Below are positions 56,910-64,000 of a stretch of DNA of 64,000 bases, one piece after another (position 1 is the stretch's first letter; the number at the start of each line of letters is the position of its first letter). The position numbers were made by a program, and so were the translations under genes. Source of the DNA: PALSA-894 sp963828625 (GTDB lineage Bacteria > Pseudomonadota > Alphaproteobacteria > Rhizobiales > Xanthobacteraceae); the NCBI GenBank assembly GCA_963828625.1, contig CAWHEX010000002.1, positions 434,001 to 498,000 on the forward strand, read 5' to 3'. A model generated the notes under the pieces. The model did no database searches. It saw nothing but the letters and a program-made list of their open reading frames with translations, and was not told the DNA's origin.

Positions 56910-57967
56910 CAGCGAACCGCCTGCCGCCTCGGCCCCTCGTCGCCGTCGAGCGGCCAGCGCGCGCGGGGCGAAACATCGAGCGTGTCGGTCATGCCGCGCG
57001 CGAGGCGCTCGCAGCCGGTCCACGCGATCATCGCGCCGTTGTCGGTGCACAGCCGTGGCGGCGGCGCGACCAGCACGGTGCCTTCGCCGATGGCGACGCG
57101 ATTGAGCGCGCGGCGGATCGACTGGTTGGCGGCGACGCCGCCCGCAACGACCAGTGCGTTCGGCCCGCCGAACTGCTCGCGGAATGCCCGCAGGCCCGCG
57201 AGCAGGCGGTCGTTCACGACATCGACCACGGCCTGCTGGAACGATGCGCACAGATCGGCCACGTCCTGATCGCTCAGCGGCGCAATTTTTTCGGCTTCGA
57301 CGCGCAGCGCGGTCTTCAGCCCGGAGAGCGAGAAATCCGGCTGCGCGCGGCCGATCATCGGGCGCGGCAGGATGAACCGGTTCGGATCGCCGCGCTGCGC
57401 CTCGCGCTCCACCTCCGGCCCGCCCGGATAGGCAAGGCCGAGCAGCTTCGCGGTCTTGTCGAATGCCTCGCCGATCGCGTCGTCCACGGTGGTGCCGAGC
57501 CGCGCGTACTTGCCGACGTCGAGCACCGCAAGAATTTGCGTATGCCCGCCCGAGGCGAGGAACAGGCAATAGGGAAACGCCGTGCCGTCGGTGAGCCGCG
57601 CGGTCAGCGCATGCGCCTCGAGATGATTGACCGCGACGAGCGGCTTCTCGGAGACGAGGGCGATCGCCTTGGCGGTGGTCAGGCCGACGATCACGCCGCC
57701 GATCAGGCCGGGCCCGGCCGCGGCTGCGACGCCGTCGAGATCGGCGAAGGTCGCATTCGCCTCCGCCATCGCCTTGGCGATCGCGAGATCGAGCACCTCG
57801 ACATGCGCGCGCGCGGCGATCTCCGGCACCACGCCCCCGTAGGGCGCGTGCTCGGTCACCTGCGACAGCACGATGTCGGAGAGGATTTCGCCGCGCCCGT
57901 CATCGTGGCGGCGCACGACCGCGGCGGCGGTTTCGTCGCAGGTCGTCTCGATCCCCAGAACGAGCAT
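56909..57967 (-). CDS. tsaD: tRNA N6-threonylcarbamoyladenosine transferase TsaD
   Basis: ATG 57967 (MLVLGIETTCDETAAAVVRR) gives 352 residues; the longer upstream frame overlaps hemC and is spurious. TsaD transfers the threonylcarbamoyl group to A37 of ANN-reading tRNAs. The metal-site motif NHLEAHALTA, LFLASGGHTQIL, DDAIGEAFDKTAKLLGLAYPGGPEVE and VVAGGVAANQSIRRAL are all present. It is divergent from hemC with a 70-bp gap and runs into gpsA with a 1-nt overlap. Confidence 0.96.
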   Translation of the reverse strand: MLVLGIETTCDETAAAVVRRHDDGRGEILSDIVLSQVTEHAPYGGVVPEIAARAHVEVLDLAIAKAMAEANATFADLDGVAAAAGPGLIGGVIVGLTTAKAIALVSEKPLVAVNHLEAHALTARLTDGTAFPYCLFLASGGHTQILAVLDVGKYARLGTTVDDAIGEAFDKTAKLLGLAYPGGPEVEREAQRGDPNRFILPRPMIGRAQPDFSLSGLKTALRVEAEKIAPLSDQDVADLCASFQQAVVDVVNDRLLAGLRAFREQFGGPNALVVAGGVAANQSIRRALNRVAIGEGTVLVAPPPRLCTDNGAMIAWTGCERLARGMTDTLDVSPRARWPLDGDEGPRRQAVR

Positions 57968-58037
57968 TCTTTCTCCGCGCTTCGCTCGCGCCCCGGAATG
58001 ACGATATATGTGTGCTCGCCTAACACTGTGAGGTCCC

Positions 58038-58952
58038 GTGGCGCAATCCATCCGCATCGGCACGCGCGGCAGCCCGCTGGCGCTGGCGCAGGCGCGCATG
58101 GTGCGTGACGCGCTTGCGGCGCAGGCGGGCGGGGACGGAATCGAGATCGTGGCGATCCGCACCTCGGGCGACCGCATCCAGGATCGTCCGCTCTCCGAGG
58201 CGGGCGGCAAGGGTCTGTTCACCAAGGAGATCGAGGAAGCGCTGCTGGCGGGCACGATCGATCTCGCGGTGCATTCCGCCAAGGACATGCCGACGGTGTT
58301 GCCGGATGGGCTGATGCTCGCCGCGTGCCTGCCGCGCGAGGACGTGCGCGATGCGTTCATCAGCCGCAAGGCCGCGAGCCTGCGCGAACTGCCGCACGGC
58401 GCGGTCGTCGGCACGGCATCGCTGCGGCGGCAGGCGCTGGTGAAGCGATTGCGTCCCGATGTTTCGACCGTCGTGCTGCGCGGCAATGTGGAGACGCGGC
58501 TGCGGAAGCTCGAAGCCGGCGAGGTCGACGCGACCTTGCTGGCGCTCGCGGGGCTGAAGCGGCTCGGGCTCGCCAGCGCGGCGACCGCGCTGCTCGATGT
58601 GGCCGAGTTTCTGCCCGCGGTCGGGCAGGGCGCGATCACCATAGAGACACGCACGGACGACACGCGCACGCGCGACCTGCTCGCGAAGATCGATCACGCG
58701 GATACGAGCACGGCGCTCGCCTGCGAGCGTGCGTTTCTCGCCGTGCTCGATGGCTCCTGCCGCACGCCGATCGCCGGATACGCGACGCTCGACGGCGACG
58801 CGATCTCGTTTCGCGGGATGATCCTGCGTCCCGACGGCAGCGAAGTCTTCGAGACAAGCCGCGCGGGCAAGCGGCGCGATGCCGTGTCGCTCGGCGCGGA
58901 TGCAGGCGCGGAGCTGAAGCGCCGCGCGCCGCCCGATTTCTTCGCGGTCTGA
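58038..58952 (+). CDS. hemC: Hydroxymethylbilane synthase
   Basis: GTG 58038 (VAQSIRIGTRGSPLALAQARM) gives 304 residues. The enzyme joins four porphobilinogens on a dipyrromethane cofactor. Family motifs are IRTSGDRI, GGKGLFTKEIEEALL, DLAVHSAKDMP, GTASLRRQAL with the paired Arg, RGNVETRLRKLEAGEVDATLLALAGLKRLG, VGQGAITIE and the cofactor-anchoring Cys in LDGSCRTPIAGYA. It precedes hemD by one base. Confidence 0.96.
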   Translation: MAQSIRIGTRGSPLALAQARMVRDALAAQAGGDGIEIVAIRTSGDRIQDRPLSEAGGKGLFTKEIEEALLAGTIDLAVHSAKDMPTVLPDGLMLAACLPREDVRDAFISRKAASLRELPHGAVVGTASLRRQALVKRLRPDVSTVVLRGNVETRLRKLEAGEVDATLLALAGLKRLGLASAATALLDVAEFLPAVGQGAITIETRTDDTRTRDLLAKIDHADTSTALACERAFLAVLDGSCRTPIAGYATLDGDAISFRGMILRPDGSEVFETSRAGKRRDAVSLGADAGAELKRRAPPDFFAV

Positions 58953-58953
58953 C

Positions 58954-59651
58954 GTGCGCCTGCTGATCACACGGGCGGAGCCCGACGCGACGCGCAGCGC
59001 GAATCTCCTGCGCGCGCGCGGCCACGACGTGCTGGTCGCGCCGCTGCTGACGCTGCAATCGATCGATGCGGATATTCACGGATCGTATGCGGCCGTGCTG
59101 ATGACCAGCGCGAATGCGGCGCGCGCCGCGGGTCCGCGCTTCGGCGCGCTTGCGTCGGGCTTCCGGTCTTCGCCGTAGGCGACCGTACCGCCGAGGCCGC
59201 ACGCGCGAGCGGATTTGCGCACGTCGAGTCCGCAGGCGGCGCGTTGCCGGATCTGGTGCAACTGATCGCGACGCGCGTGAGCAAGAGTCCCGGACCGCTG
59301 CTTTATCTCGCGGGAGAAGACCGCAGCGGCGATCTCGGCGGCGACCTTGCGGCTCACGGATTGAAGACCGACACCGTCGTGATCTATCGCGTCGTTCCCG
59401 CCGGGACGCTTCCCGCGGAACTTTCGCACGCGCTCGCGGGCGGGCAGCTGGACGGCGCGCTTCATTATTCGCCGCGCAGCGCCGCGACGCTTGTCAGCCT
59501 CGCCGATGCGGCGGGCGCGCTTGGCCCGCTGCTCAAGCTTGCGCATTACTGCCTGTCGGATGCGGTGGCGGCGCCGCTGCGCGAGGCGGGCGCGACACGG
59601 ATTTTGCTCGCGCCGCATCCGGACGAAACGGCATTGTTCGGCCTCATCTGA
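58954..59651 (+). CDS. hemD: Uroporphyrinogen-III synthase, one-base frameshift
   Basis: GTG 58954 (VRLLITRAEPDATRSANLLRARGHDVLVAPLL) begins the HemD fold. The open frame stops at 59178 after GALASGF. A missing base near 59164 hides the continuation VFAVGDRTAEAARASGFAHVE to GALPDLVQLIATRV and LLYLAGEDRSGDLGGDL, which reaches 59651. With one base added the protein has 232 residues. This is one of only two gene-splitting deletions I placed in the window. The gene follows hemC directly. Confidence 0.88.
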
Positions 59652-59716
59652 CGGCCAAGTTGCCCGGGCTGCGGCCCCGCAGTATTGCAGGGGTACCCGG
59701 GGGCGGGAGACGCGTT

Positions 59717-61132
59717 ATGGCGGACGAAGAGCGCGATCCCTCGACGGCCGGCGGCAAGCGCCGCCGTCCGGCGCCGACCATCGACCTGAAGGCGACCGAG
59801 ATTGCGTCCGACCCCGTGAATCCAACCGAACCCGTTGATCCGTCTCGCGAAACGCCGCGCGAGGAAGCCCCGTCTGGTGCATCGACCGCGCCGGAAGCGC
59901 CCAAGGCCGAGCCGCAAGTGCCGCCTGCCGGGGATAGCGCGCCGCCGCGCCGACGGGGGACTGAATGGCTGCATCGCGAAGCCATGACGAATCGGCTCTC
60001 GGCCTGGCGCGTCCGTGCGGCGGAACTGTTCAGCATGCGGCTTATCGCCGCCGGGATCGCCGGTGCGGCCGTCATGCTGGCGCTCGTTGCGGCACTCTGG
60101 TTCGCCGGCACGATCGGGGTGCGCGACGATCTCACCGTTACGCTCGCGGCGCGGCTCGCGATCGCCGAATTGCAGGTGCGCGATCTCGCGATGCGCCCGC
60201 AGCCCGCCGGCCTCGACCAGCGCGCGTTCGCGGATCTCGCCGCGCGCGTCGGCGCTGCCGAGCAGGCGCTGGGCCGGCTCAACGAAATCGATGCACGGCT
60301 CGCAAAGACCGAAGCGGCGGCGTCCGCCCCGCGCACCGCGCCGCAGACCGACCAAGCTCTCGCGAACCGCGTGACTGCGGTCGAGAACGCCACGCGCACG
60401 CTCGACGAGCTGGCGCAACGCGTCGATGCCGCGCGCAGTGCGGCGCGCGATGCCAAACAGCGCGCCGACGCGGCCTTCGCGGTCGCGGAGAAGAATTCCA
60501 CGCCGCAAGCCCAGGCCGCGTCGCACGGCGAGATCGAAGCTCTCACGGCGCGTCTCGCCGCGCTGGAGCAATCCGCGAAGGTCTTGCAGGACAAGATCAC
60601 CGCGACGGCGGGCGCGGATCGTGCCGCACGGCTTGCGTTCATCGCATCGGCGCTGCGCACCGCGGTCGAGCGTGGCGAGCCGTTCGCAAAGGAACTCGCT
60701 GCCTCCAAGGCGCTTGCGCCTGACGCCGCGGTGCTCGCGCCGCTGGAGACTTTCGCCGCGACCGGCGTGCCGACCGCGGCCTCGCTTGCGCGTGAACTGA
60801 AAGAAGCCGCGCCGCAACTGGTGGCGGCGACGGAAGTCTTCGGCGATGCCAGCCTCGTCGGCCGCCTCCAGCAGAATGCCGGGCGTCTGGTGCGCATCCG
60901 CCCGGTCAACGAGGCTCCGGCCGGCGATGTGTCCGGGATCGTGTCGCGCGCCGAAGCGAAGGCGGCGCAGGGAGACGTCGCGGGCGCGCTCGCCGAAGTA
61001 ACGCGGCTGCCTGACGCAGCGCGCGCCGGGATAGTGGCGTGGATCCGCAAAGCGCAGTTGCAGATCGCCGCTCTTTCCGCCGCGCAGCAATTTGCGACGA
61101 GCGCCGTCGATGCGCTGAAGGCTGCACCATGA
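59717..61132 (+). CDS. Alphaproteobacterial Mic60/mitofilin-like inner-membrane protein
   Basis: ATG 59717 (MADEERDPSTAGGKRRRPAP) gives 471 residues. A Pro/Glu/Ala-rich cytoplasmic N-terminus (about 1-95) leads to one membrane helix (about 110-135, LIAAGIAGAAVMLALVAALWFAG), a long Ala/Arg/Glu coiled coil (about 150-300) and a C-terminal mitofilin-type region (about 300-471, LREL-like AASLARELKEAAPQLV, VSRAEAKAAQGDVAGALAEVTRLPDAARAGIVAWIRKAQLQ). The location between hemD and hemY is the classic one for the bacterial Mic60 ancestor, which shapes intracytoplasmic membranes. Confidence 0.85.
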   Translation: MADEERDPSTAGGKRRRPAPTIDLKATEIASDPVNPTEPVDPSRETPREEAPSGASTAPEAPKAEPQVPPAGDSAPPRRRGTEWLHREAMTNRLSAWRVRAAELFSMRLIAAGIAGAAVMLALVAALWFAGTIGVRDDLTVTLAARLAIAELQVRDLAMRPQPAGLDQRAFADLAARVGAAEQALGRLNEIDARLAKTEAAASAPRTAPQTDQALANRVTAVENATRTLDELAQRVDAARSAARDAKQRADAAFAVAEKNSTPQAQAASHGEIEALTARLAALEQSAKVLQDKITATAGADRAARLAFIASALRTAVERGEPFAKELAASKALAPDAAVLAPLETFAATGVPTAASLARELKEAAPQLVAATEVFGDASLVGRLQQNAGRLVRIRPVNEAPAGDVSGIVSRAEAKAAQGDVAGALAEVTRLPDAARAGIVAWIRKAQLQIAALSAAQQFATSAVDALKAAP

Positions 61133-61145
61133 GGGCAGCGCGCGC

Positions 61146-62840
61146 ATGATCCGGGTCGTCGTCTTTCTTCTCGCCGCGAGTGCGCTCGCGCTCGGTGTGG
61201 TCTGGCTCGCGGACCGGCCCGGGCAAGTCGCGATTACGTGGCTCGGCTACCGCGCCGACCTCTCCGTGATGGTGGCGGCGGGCGCGCTGGTCGCGGTCGC
61301 GGTGTTTGCCGTGATCGTCTGGTCGCTCGTGCGTTTCATGCTGCGCTCGCCGAAACTGTTTTCGCTGGCAATGCGGGAACGCAAGCGGCGCAGGGGTTAC
61401 GAGGCGGTCTCGCGCGGGCTGATCGCGATCGGTGCGGGCGACGGGCGCGCGGCGCAACGCTTCGCGGCGAGCGCCGACAAGAGCCTGCCGGGCGATCCGC
61501 TGGCGCTGCTGCTGCGCGCACAGACCGCGCAGCTTCACGGCGACCGCGCCGGCGCCGAGGATGCGTTCCGCGCGATGGCGGGGCGCACCGACACGCGGCT
61601 TCTCGGCCTGCGCGGTCTCTACGTCGAGGCGCAGCGGCGCAACGATTCGGTCGCGGCGCGGCTGTTCGCCGAGCAGGCCGCGAGCGATGCGCCGGGCACC
61701 GCGTGGGCCGGTCAGGCGGTGCTCGAATTCCGCTGCGCGGCGGGCGACTGGGAAGGCGCGCTCGCGATCCTCGAAGGCAATCGCAAGAGCGGCGTGCTTG
61801 ATCGCGCGGCATGGCGGCGCCAGCGCGCCGTGCTGCTTACCGCGCGCGCGCAGGCCGCCGAAGACGAGAACCGCGACACAGCGCGCTCGCTTGCCGTCGA
61901 GGCGGTGAAGCTCGCGCCCGATCTCGTTCCGGCCGCGGCGCTCGCCGGACGGCTGCTCTCGGAGTCGGGTGAACGGCGCAAGGCCGGCAAGATTCTCGAA
62001 ACCGCGTGGAAGGCTAATCCGCATCCCGATCTTGCCGACACCTTCGCGCATCTGCGCCTGTCGGATTCGGCACGCGATCGGCTGAGCCGCGTGCAGGTGC
62101 TGGCGCGCATGGCGCCGGGCCATGTCGAGAGCGCGCTCGCGGTCGCGCGCGCCGCGCTCGATGCACGCGAACTCGCTGCCGCACGCGAGGCGCTTGCGCC
62201 GCTCGCCAAGGAGCCGACACAGCGCACCGCCATGCTGATGGCCGAGCTTGAGGAGCTTGAAGGCGACGAGGGCCGCGCGCGCGAATGGATGGGGCGTGCG
62301 CTCAATGCGGCGCGCGATCCGGCCTGGACGGCGGATGGATTTGTTTCCGACCGCTGGCTGCCGGTCTCGCCGGTCACCGGCCGGATCGATGCGTTCCAGT
62401 GGAAGCTGCCGGTGGCCGAGCTGGCCGAGCGCGCGCCGGTGGTGATCGAAGACGCCCGGCCTGCGCTGCGGCCGGATCAGGACGAACCGCTGGAGTTGCC
62501 GCCGGCCGTCGTGTCGCCGCCGCTGAATGTCGCGCGGGAGAGCGCTGCGCCTCCGGAGCGCGCGGCGTCGCGTCCGGCACCGCGCATTCCGCCGATCATC
62601 CCGCTCGCGCAGGTGCCCGATGATCCGGGCCCCGAGCCCGACCGGGTGGACGACGTGGAGATCGAGACCGTGCGGTCCGGATGCCTGGCAACGGATTCGT
62701 CAGCTTTTCCGGTGATGCTGGACTGTCCGGCAACGGGCCGGTCGGCCCCAAGGCGTTCCCCGCGTATCCAGGGATTGGGGCCGGCCGTCATGTTCTTGCG
62801 ATTTTTGCCCTGTATCGGTATCAGAGCGGCGCAGAATTGA
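61146..62840 (+). CDS. hemY: HemY-type (haem-biosynthesis operon) TPR membrane protein
   Basis: ATG 61146 (MIRVVVFLLAASALALGVVWLADRPGQVAITWLGY) begins the HemY_N domain with two membrane helices (about 1-20 and 41-65) and SLVRFMLRSPKLFSLAMRERKRRRGYEAVSRGLIAIGAGD. TPR-like helical repeats fill about 90-370. WTADGFVSDRWLPVSPVTGRIDAFQWKLPV is the usual end of the conserved part. A Pro-rich tail (about 430-510) follows and then a Cys/Arg-rich extension to 564 that does not look like HemY and may come from a late frameshift. Confidence 0.88.
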   Translation: MIRVVVFLLAASALALGVVWLADRPGQVAITWLGYRADLSVMVAAGALVAVAVFAVIVWSLVRFMLRSPKLFSLAMRERKRRRGYEAVSRGLIAIGAGDGRAAQRFAASADKSLPGDPLALLLRAQTAQLHGDRAGAEDAFRAMAGRTDTRLLGLRGLYVEAQRRNDSVAARLFAEQAASDAPGTAWAGQAVLEFRCAAGDWEGALAILEGNRKSGVLDRAAWRRQRAVLLTARAQAAEDENRDTARSLAVEAVKLAPDLVPAAALAGRLLSESGERRKAGKILETAWKANPHPDLADTFAHLRLSDSARDRLSRVQVLARMAPGHVESALAVARAALDARELAAAREALAPLAKEPTQRTAMLMAELEELEGDEGRAREWMGRALNAARDPAWTADGFVSDRWLPVSPVTGRIDAFQWKLPVAELAERAPVVIEDARPALRPDQDEPLELPPAVVSPPLNVARESAAPPERAASRPAPRIPPIIPLAQVPDDPGPEPDRVDDVEIETVRSGCLATDSSAFPVMLDCPATGRSAPRRSPRIQGLGPAVMFLRFLPCIGIRAAQN

Positions 62841-62897
62841 ATTTTGACGCATTTTCGACGGCGAACTGCTTGAGACTTCGTCCGAAAATGCTCCGAT

Positions 62898-62973
62898 GCC
62901 GCGGTAGCTCAGCTGGTAGAGCACCTCATTCGTAATGAGGGGGTCGGGGGTTCGAGTCCCTTCCGCGGCACCA
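62898..62973 (+). tRNA. tRNA-Thr (anticodon CGT)
   Basis: The acceptor stem GCCGCGG pairs with CCGCGGC, with A as discriminator and encoded CCA (62971-62973). The anticodon stem CCTCA/TGAGG encloses TTCGTAA (anticodon CGT). The T-arm contains GGTTCGAGTCC. It reads ACG codons. It lies 57 bp after hemY. Confidence 0.97.
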
Positions 62974-63047
62974 TTCTGCCCCGCAAAATCACAACCGGCC
63001 CCTGCGCCGCCCAAAGTCGCTGCCACGCGGTAACCACCTCATTAACC

Positions 63048-63905
63048 ATGAAATGGCTGGATTCCCCCCGGCATCCTGATGCCGTGGGAAGGGGTTCCGT
63101 CGTGTCTCTATTTCGTGTGTTCTCGGCGATCGCTATTGCGTTCGCATTCGTCGCAACCGATGCCCTTGCGGAGCAGGGGGTCGCGTCGCTGTATTCCCAT
63201 AAGTTCAAGGGACGCAAGACGGCGAGCGGCGAAAGGTTCGATCCCAGCGCCATGACGTGCGCGCACAAGCGCTATCCGTTCGGCACGATGCTGCGCGTGA
63301 CGCTCAACTCGAAATCGATCATCTGCGAGGTGACCGACCGCGGTCCTTTCGTGCGCGGGCGCATCGTCGATCTCACGCCCACCGCGGCGCGGACACTCGG
63401 CTTCAAGGGGTTGGCGCGCGTCAGCATCGCGCGCATTCAGGGACCGATGCCGCGTGACGCGGCCCCGGTGTATGCGCTCGCCGATGACGGCAAGAGCCGT
63501 CCCGCGCTCGTCGAACAGCGTGAGCAGGTCGCGGCACCGATCGCGGCGCCGGCGCCCGTTCAGGTGGCGTCGCTGCAACCCGGTGAGAAGCGGCAGGATC
63601 GCGTGCCGCAGGGCAATCGCGTGGAGTCTGCCGCTGTCGAGACGCCGGTCCTTCGCGGCACCGATCGCCCGGTCGATCGCAAGAAGGTCGATTTTGTCGA
63701 GCGTCAGGCGAGCGTCGCCGAGCCGCCTGCGCGTCGCGTGGAACGGCGCGCCGAACAGCCGCGTGCCGAGCGCCCGCGCCGGGTTGCGGTCGCGCAAGCC
63801 GGCAGCGACCAGGGTATCGGCGCGCGCGTCGAGGGCTTTCTCAAGAGCCTGTTCGGCGGGGGCCAGCAGAAGCGCGGCCGTGCCGTCGCCTCCGTCGACC
63901 GATAG
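63048..63905 (+). CDS. rlpA: Septal ring lytic transglycosylase RlpA-family protein
   Basis: ATG 63048 gives 285 residues; the GTG at 63102 (VSLFRVFSAIAIAFAFVATDALA) would start directly at the signal peptide and is equally likely. The DPBB domain (about 43-135) has GVASLYSHKFKGRKTASGERFDPSAMTCAHKRYPFGTMLRV and VTDRGPFVRGRIVDLTPTAARTLGF, with the Asp needed for glycan cleavage. A Pro- and Arg-rich linker ends in a basic tail (GFLKSLFGGGQQKRGR) instead of a SPOR domain, so it may lack septal targeting by denuded glycan. Confidence 0.9.
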   Translation: MKWLDSPRHPDAVGRGSVVSLFRVFSAIAIAFAFVATDALAEQGVASLYSHKFKGRKTASGERFDPSAMTCAHKRYPFGTMLRVTLNSKSIICEVTDRGPFVRGRIVDLTPTAARTLGFKGLARVSIARIQGPMPRDAAPVYALADDGKSRPALVEQREQVAAPIAAPAPVQVASLQPGEKRQDRVPQGNRVESAAVETPVLRGTDRPVDRKKVDFVERQASVAEPPARRVERRAEQPRAERPRRVAVAQAGSDQGIGARVEGFLKSLFGGGQQKRGRAVASVDR

Positions 63906-64000
63906 GCTGACGCCGCGCACCAACCGGATATCGCGGTTCTGCGTGACGCGCGTGAGTTAGTCCGCGCCCTCTTGCGGCGAGGCGCGTTTCGCGAGCAATC

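Noticed and set aside
57968..58669. Upstream extension of tsaD across hemC
   Set aside because: TsaD proteins begin at MLVLGIETTCDE. The upstream part is antisense to hemC.
59114..59716. N-terminal extension of the Mic60-like frame into hemD
   Set aside because: The upstream frame is Arg-rich shadow of hemD. The methionine at 59717 gives the expected N-terminus.
63957..64000. Possible C-terminal codons of a minus-strand gene ending LLAKRASPQEGAD
   Set aside because: Only 44 bp are inside the window, too little to support a gene.

Overview
The window looks like chromosome of a high-GC alphaproteobacterium of the order Hyphomicrobiales (Rhizobiales), probably near Rhodopseudomonas, Bradyrhizobium or Pseudolabrys. 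The reasons are the tandem glnK-amtB pairs, the large 180-kDa-class NAD-glutamate dehydrogenase, the hemC-hemD-mitofilin-hemY block divergent from tsaD-gpsA, the htpX-rsmB-heparinase-purH row, orphan tripartite-tricarboxylate binding proteins and a TRAP transporter. No prophage, insertion sequence, CRISPR array, rRNA or plasmid function was seen. It reads as core genome with a few accessory insertions.

Layout. 0-3.3 kb: end of yggS, an L,D-transpeptidase, a response regulator, a cyclic-nucleotide-binding protein with a coupled DUF2293 gene, and a small membrane protein. 3.4-6.5 kb: a three-gene TRAP transporter. 6.5-13.7 kb: xthA, an orphan solute-binding protein, a LolA-like carrier, ftsK, a DapC-like aminotransferase and a Cys-rich protein, all on minus. 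13.9-17.8 kb: two glnK-amtB pairs, with a sigma-54-like promoter before the second. 18.0-21.8 kb: a PaoABC-like molybdo-flavo-iron-sulfur oxidoreductase. 21.8-28.7 kb: tesB, a collagen-like lipoprotein, ubiH, an Asp/Glu racemase, a GST, Trm112, a LON-domain protein, a YbbN-type thioredoxin and a prolyl-tRNA editing protein. 28.9-32.6 kb: tRNA-Gly, gamma-glutamyltransferase, an alpha/beta hydrolase and an AhpD-like protein. 32.8-39 kb: glutamate dehydrogenase and a coupled UMF1-type transporter. 39-45.3 kb: purH, heparinase-like, rsmB and htpX, with divergent sdhAF4. 45.7-52.8 kb: an L,D-transpeptidase, an HWE histidine kinase, acs, a flavin reductase, DUF1761, a methyltransferase and an amidohydrolase. 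52.9-55.9 kb: topoisomerase IB, two tandem EVE-domain genes and an orphan Bug protein. 55.9-62.8 kb: gpsA, tsaD, hemC, hemD, a mitofilin-like protein and hemY. 62.9-63.9 kb: tRNA-Thr and rlpA.

Nitrogen metabolism is a recurring theme: PII-gated ammonium uptake, glutamate dehydrogenase, gamma-glutamyltransferase and an allantoate-type amidohydrolase. Envelope maintenance recurs too: two L,D-transpeptidases, LolA-like, RlpA, FtsK and HtpX.

A dominant property of the sequence is a set of single-base frameshifts in otherwise intact conserved genes. I located 29 by following the conserved protein from frame to frame. Of these, 27 are one-base insertions, and 22 of the 29 lie between 19.1 and 26.0 kb. 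Removing them gives each gene a length divisible by three. This fits uncorrected sequencing or assembly error much better than decay, so those genes are annotated here as probably functional. I did not find a clearly undescribed system. The best candidates for a second look are the tandem EVE pair beside topoisomerase IB, the collagen-like lipoprotein, the unexplained hairpins at 28.8 and 45.4 kb, and the PaoABC insertion.
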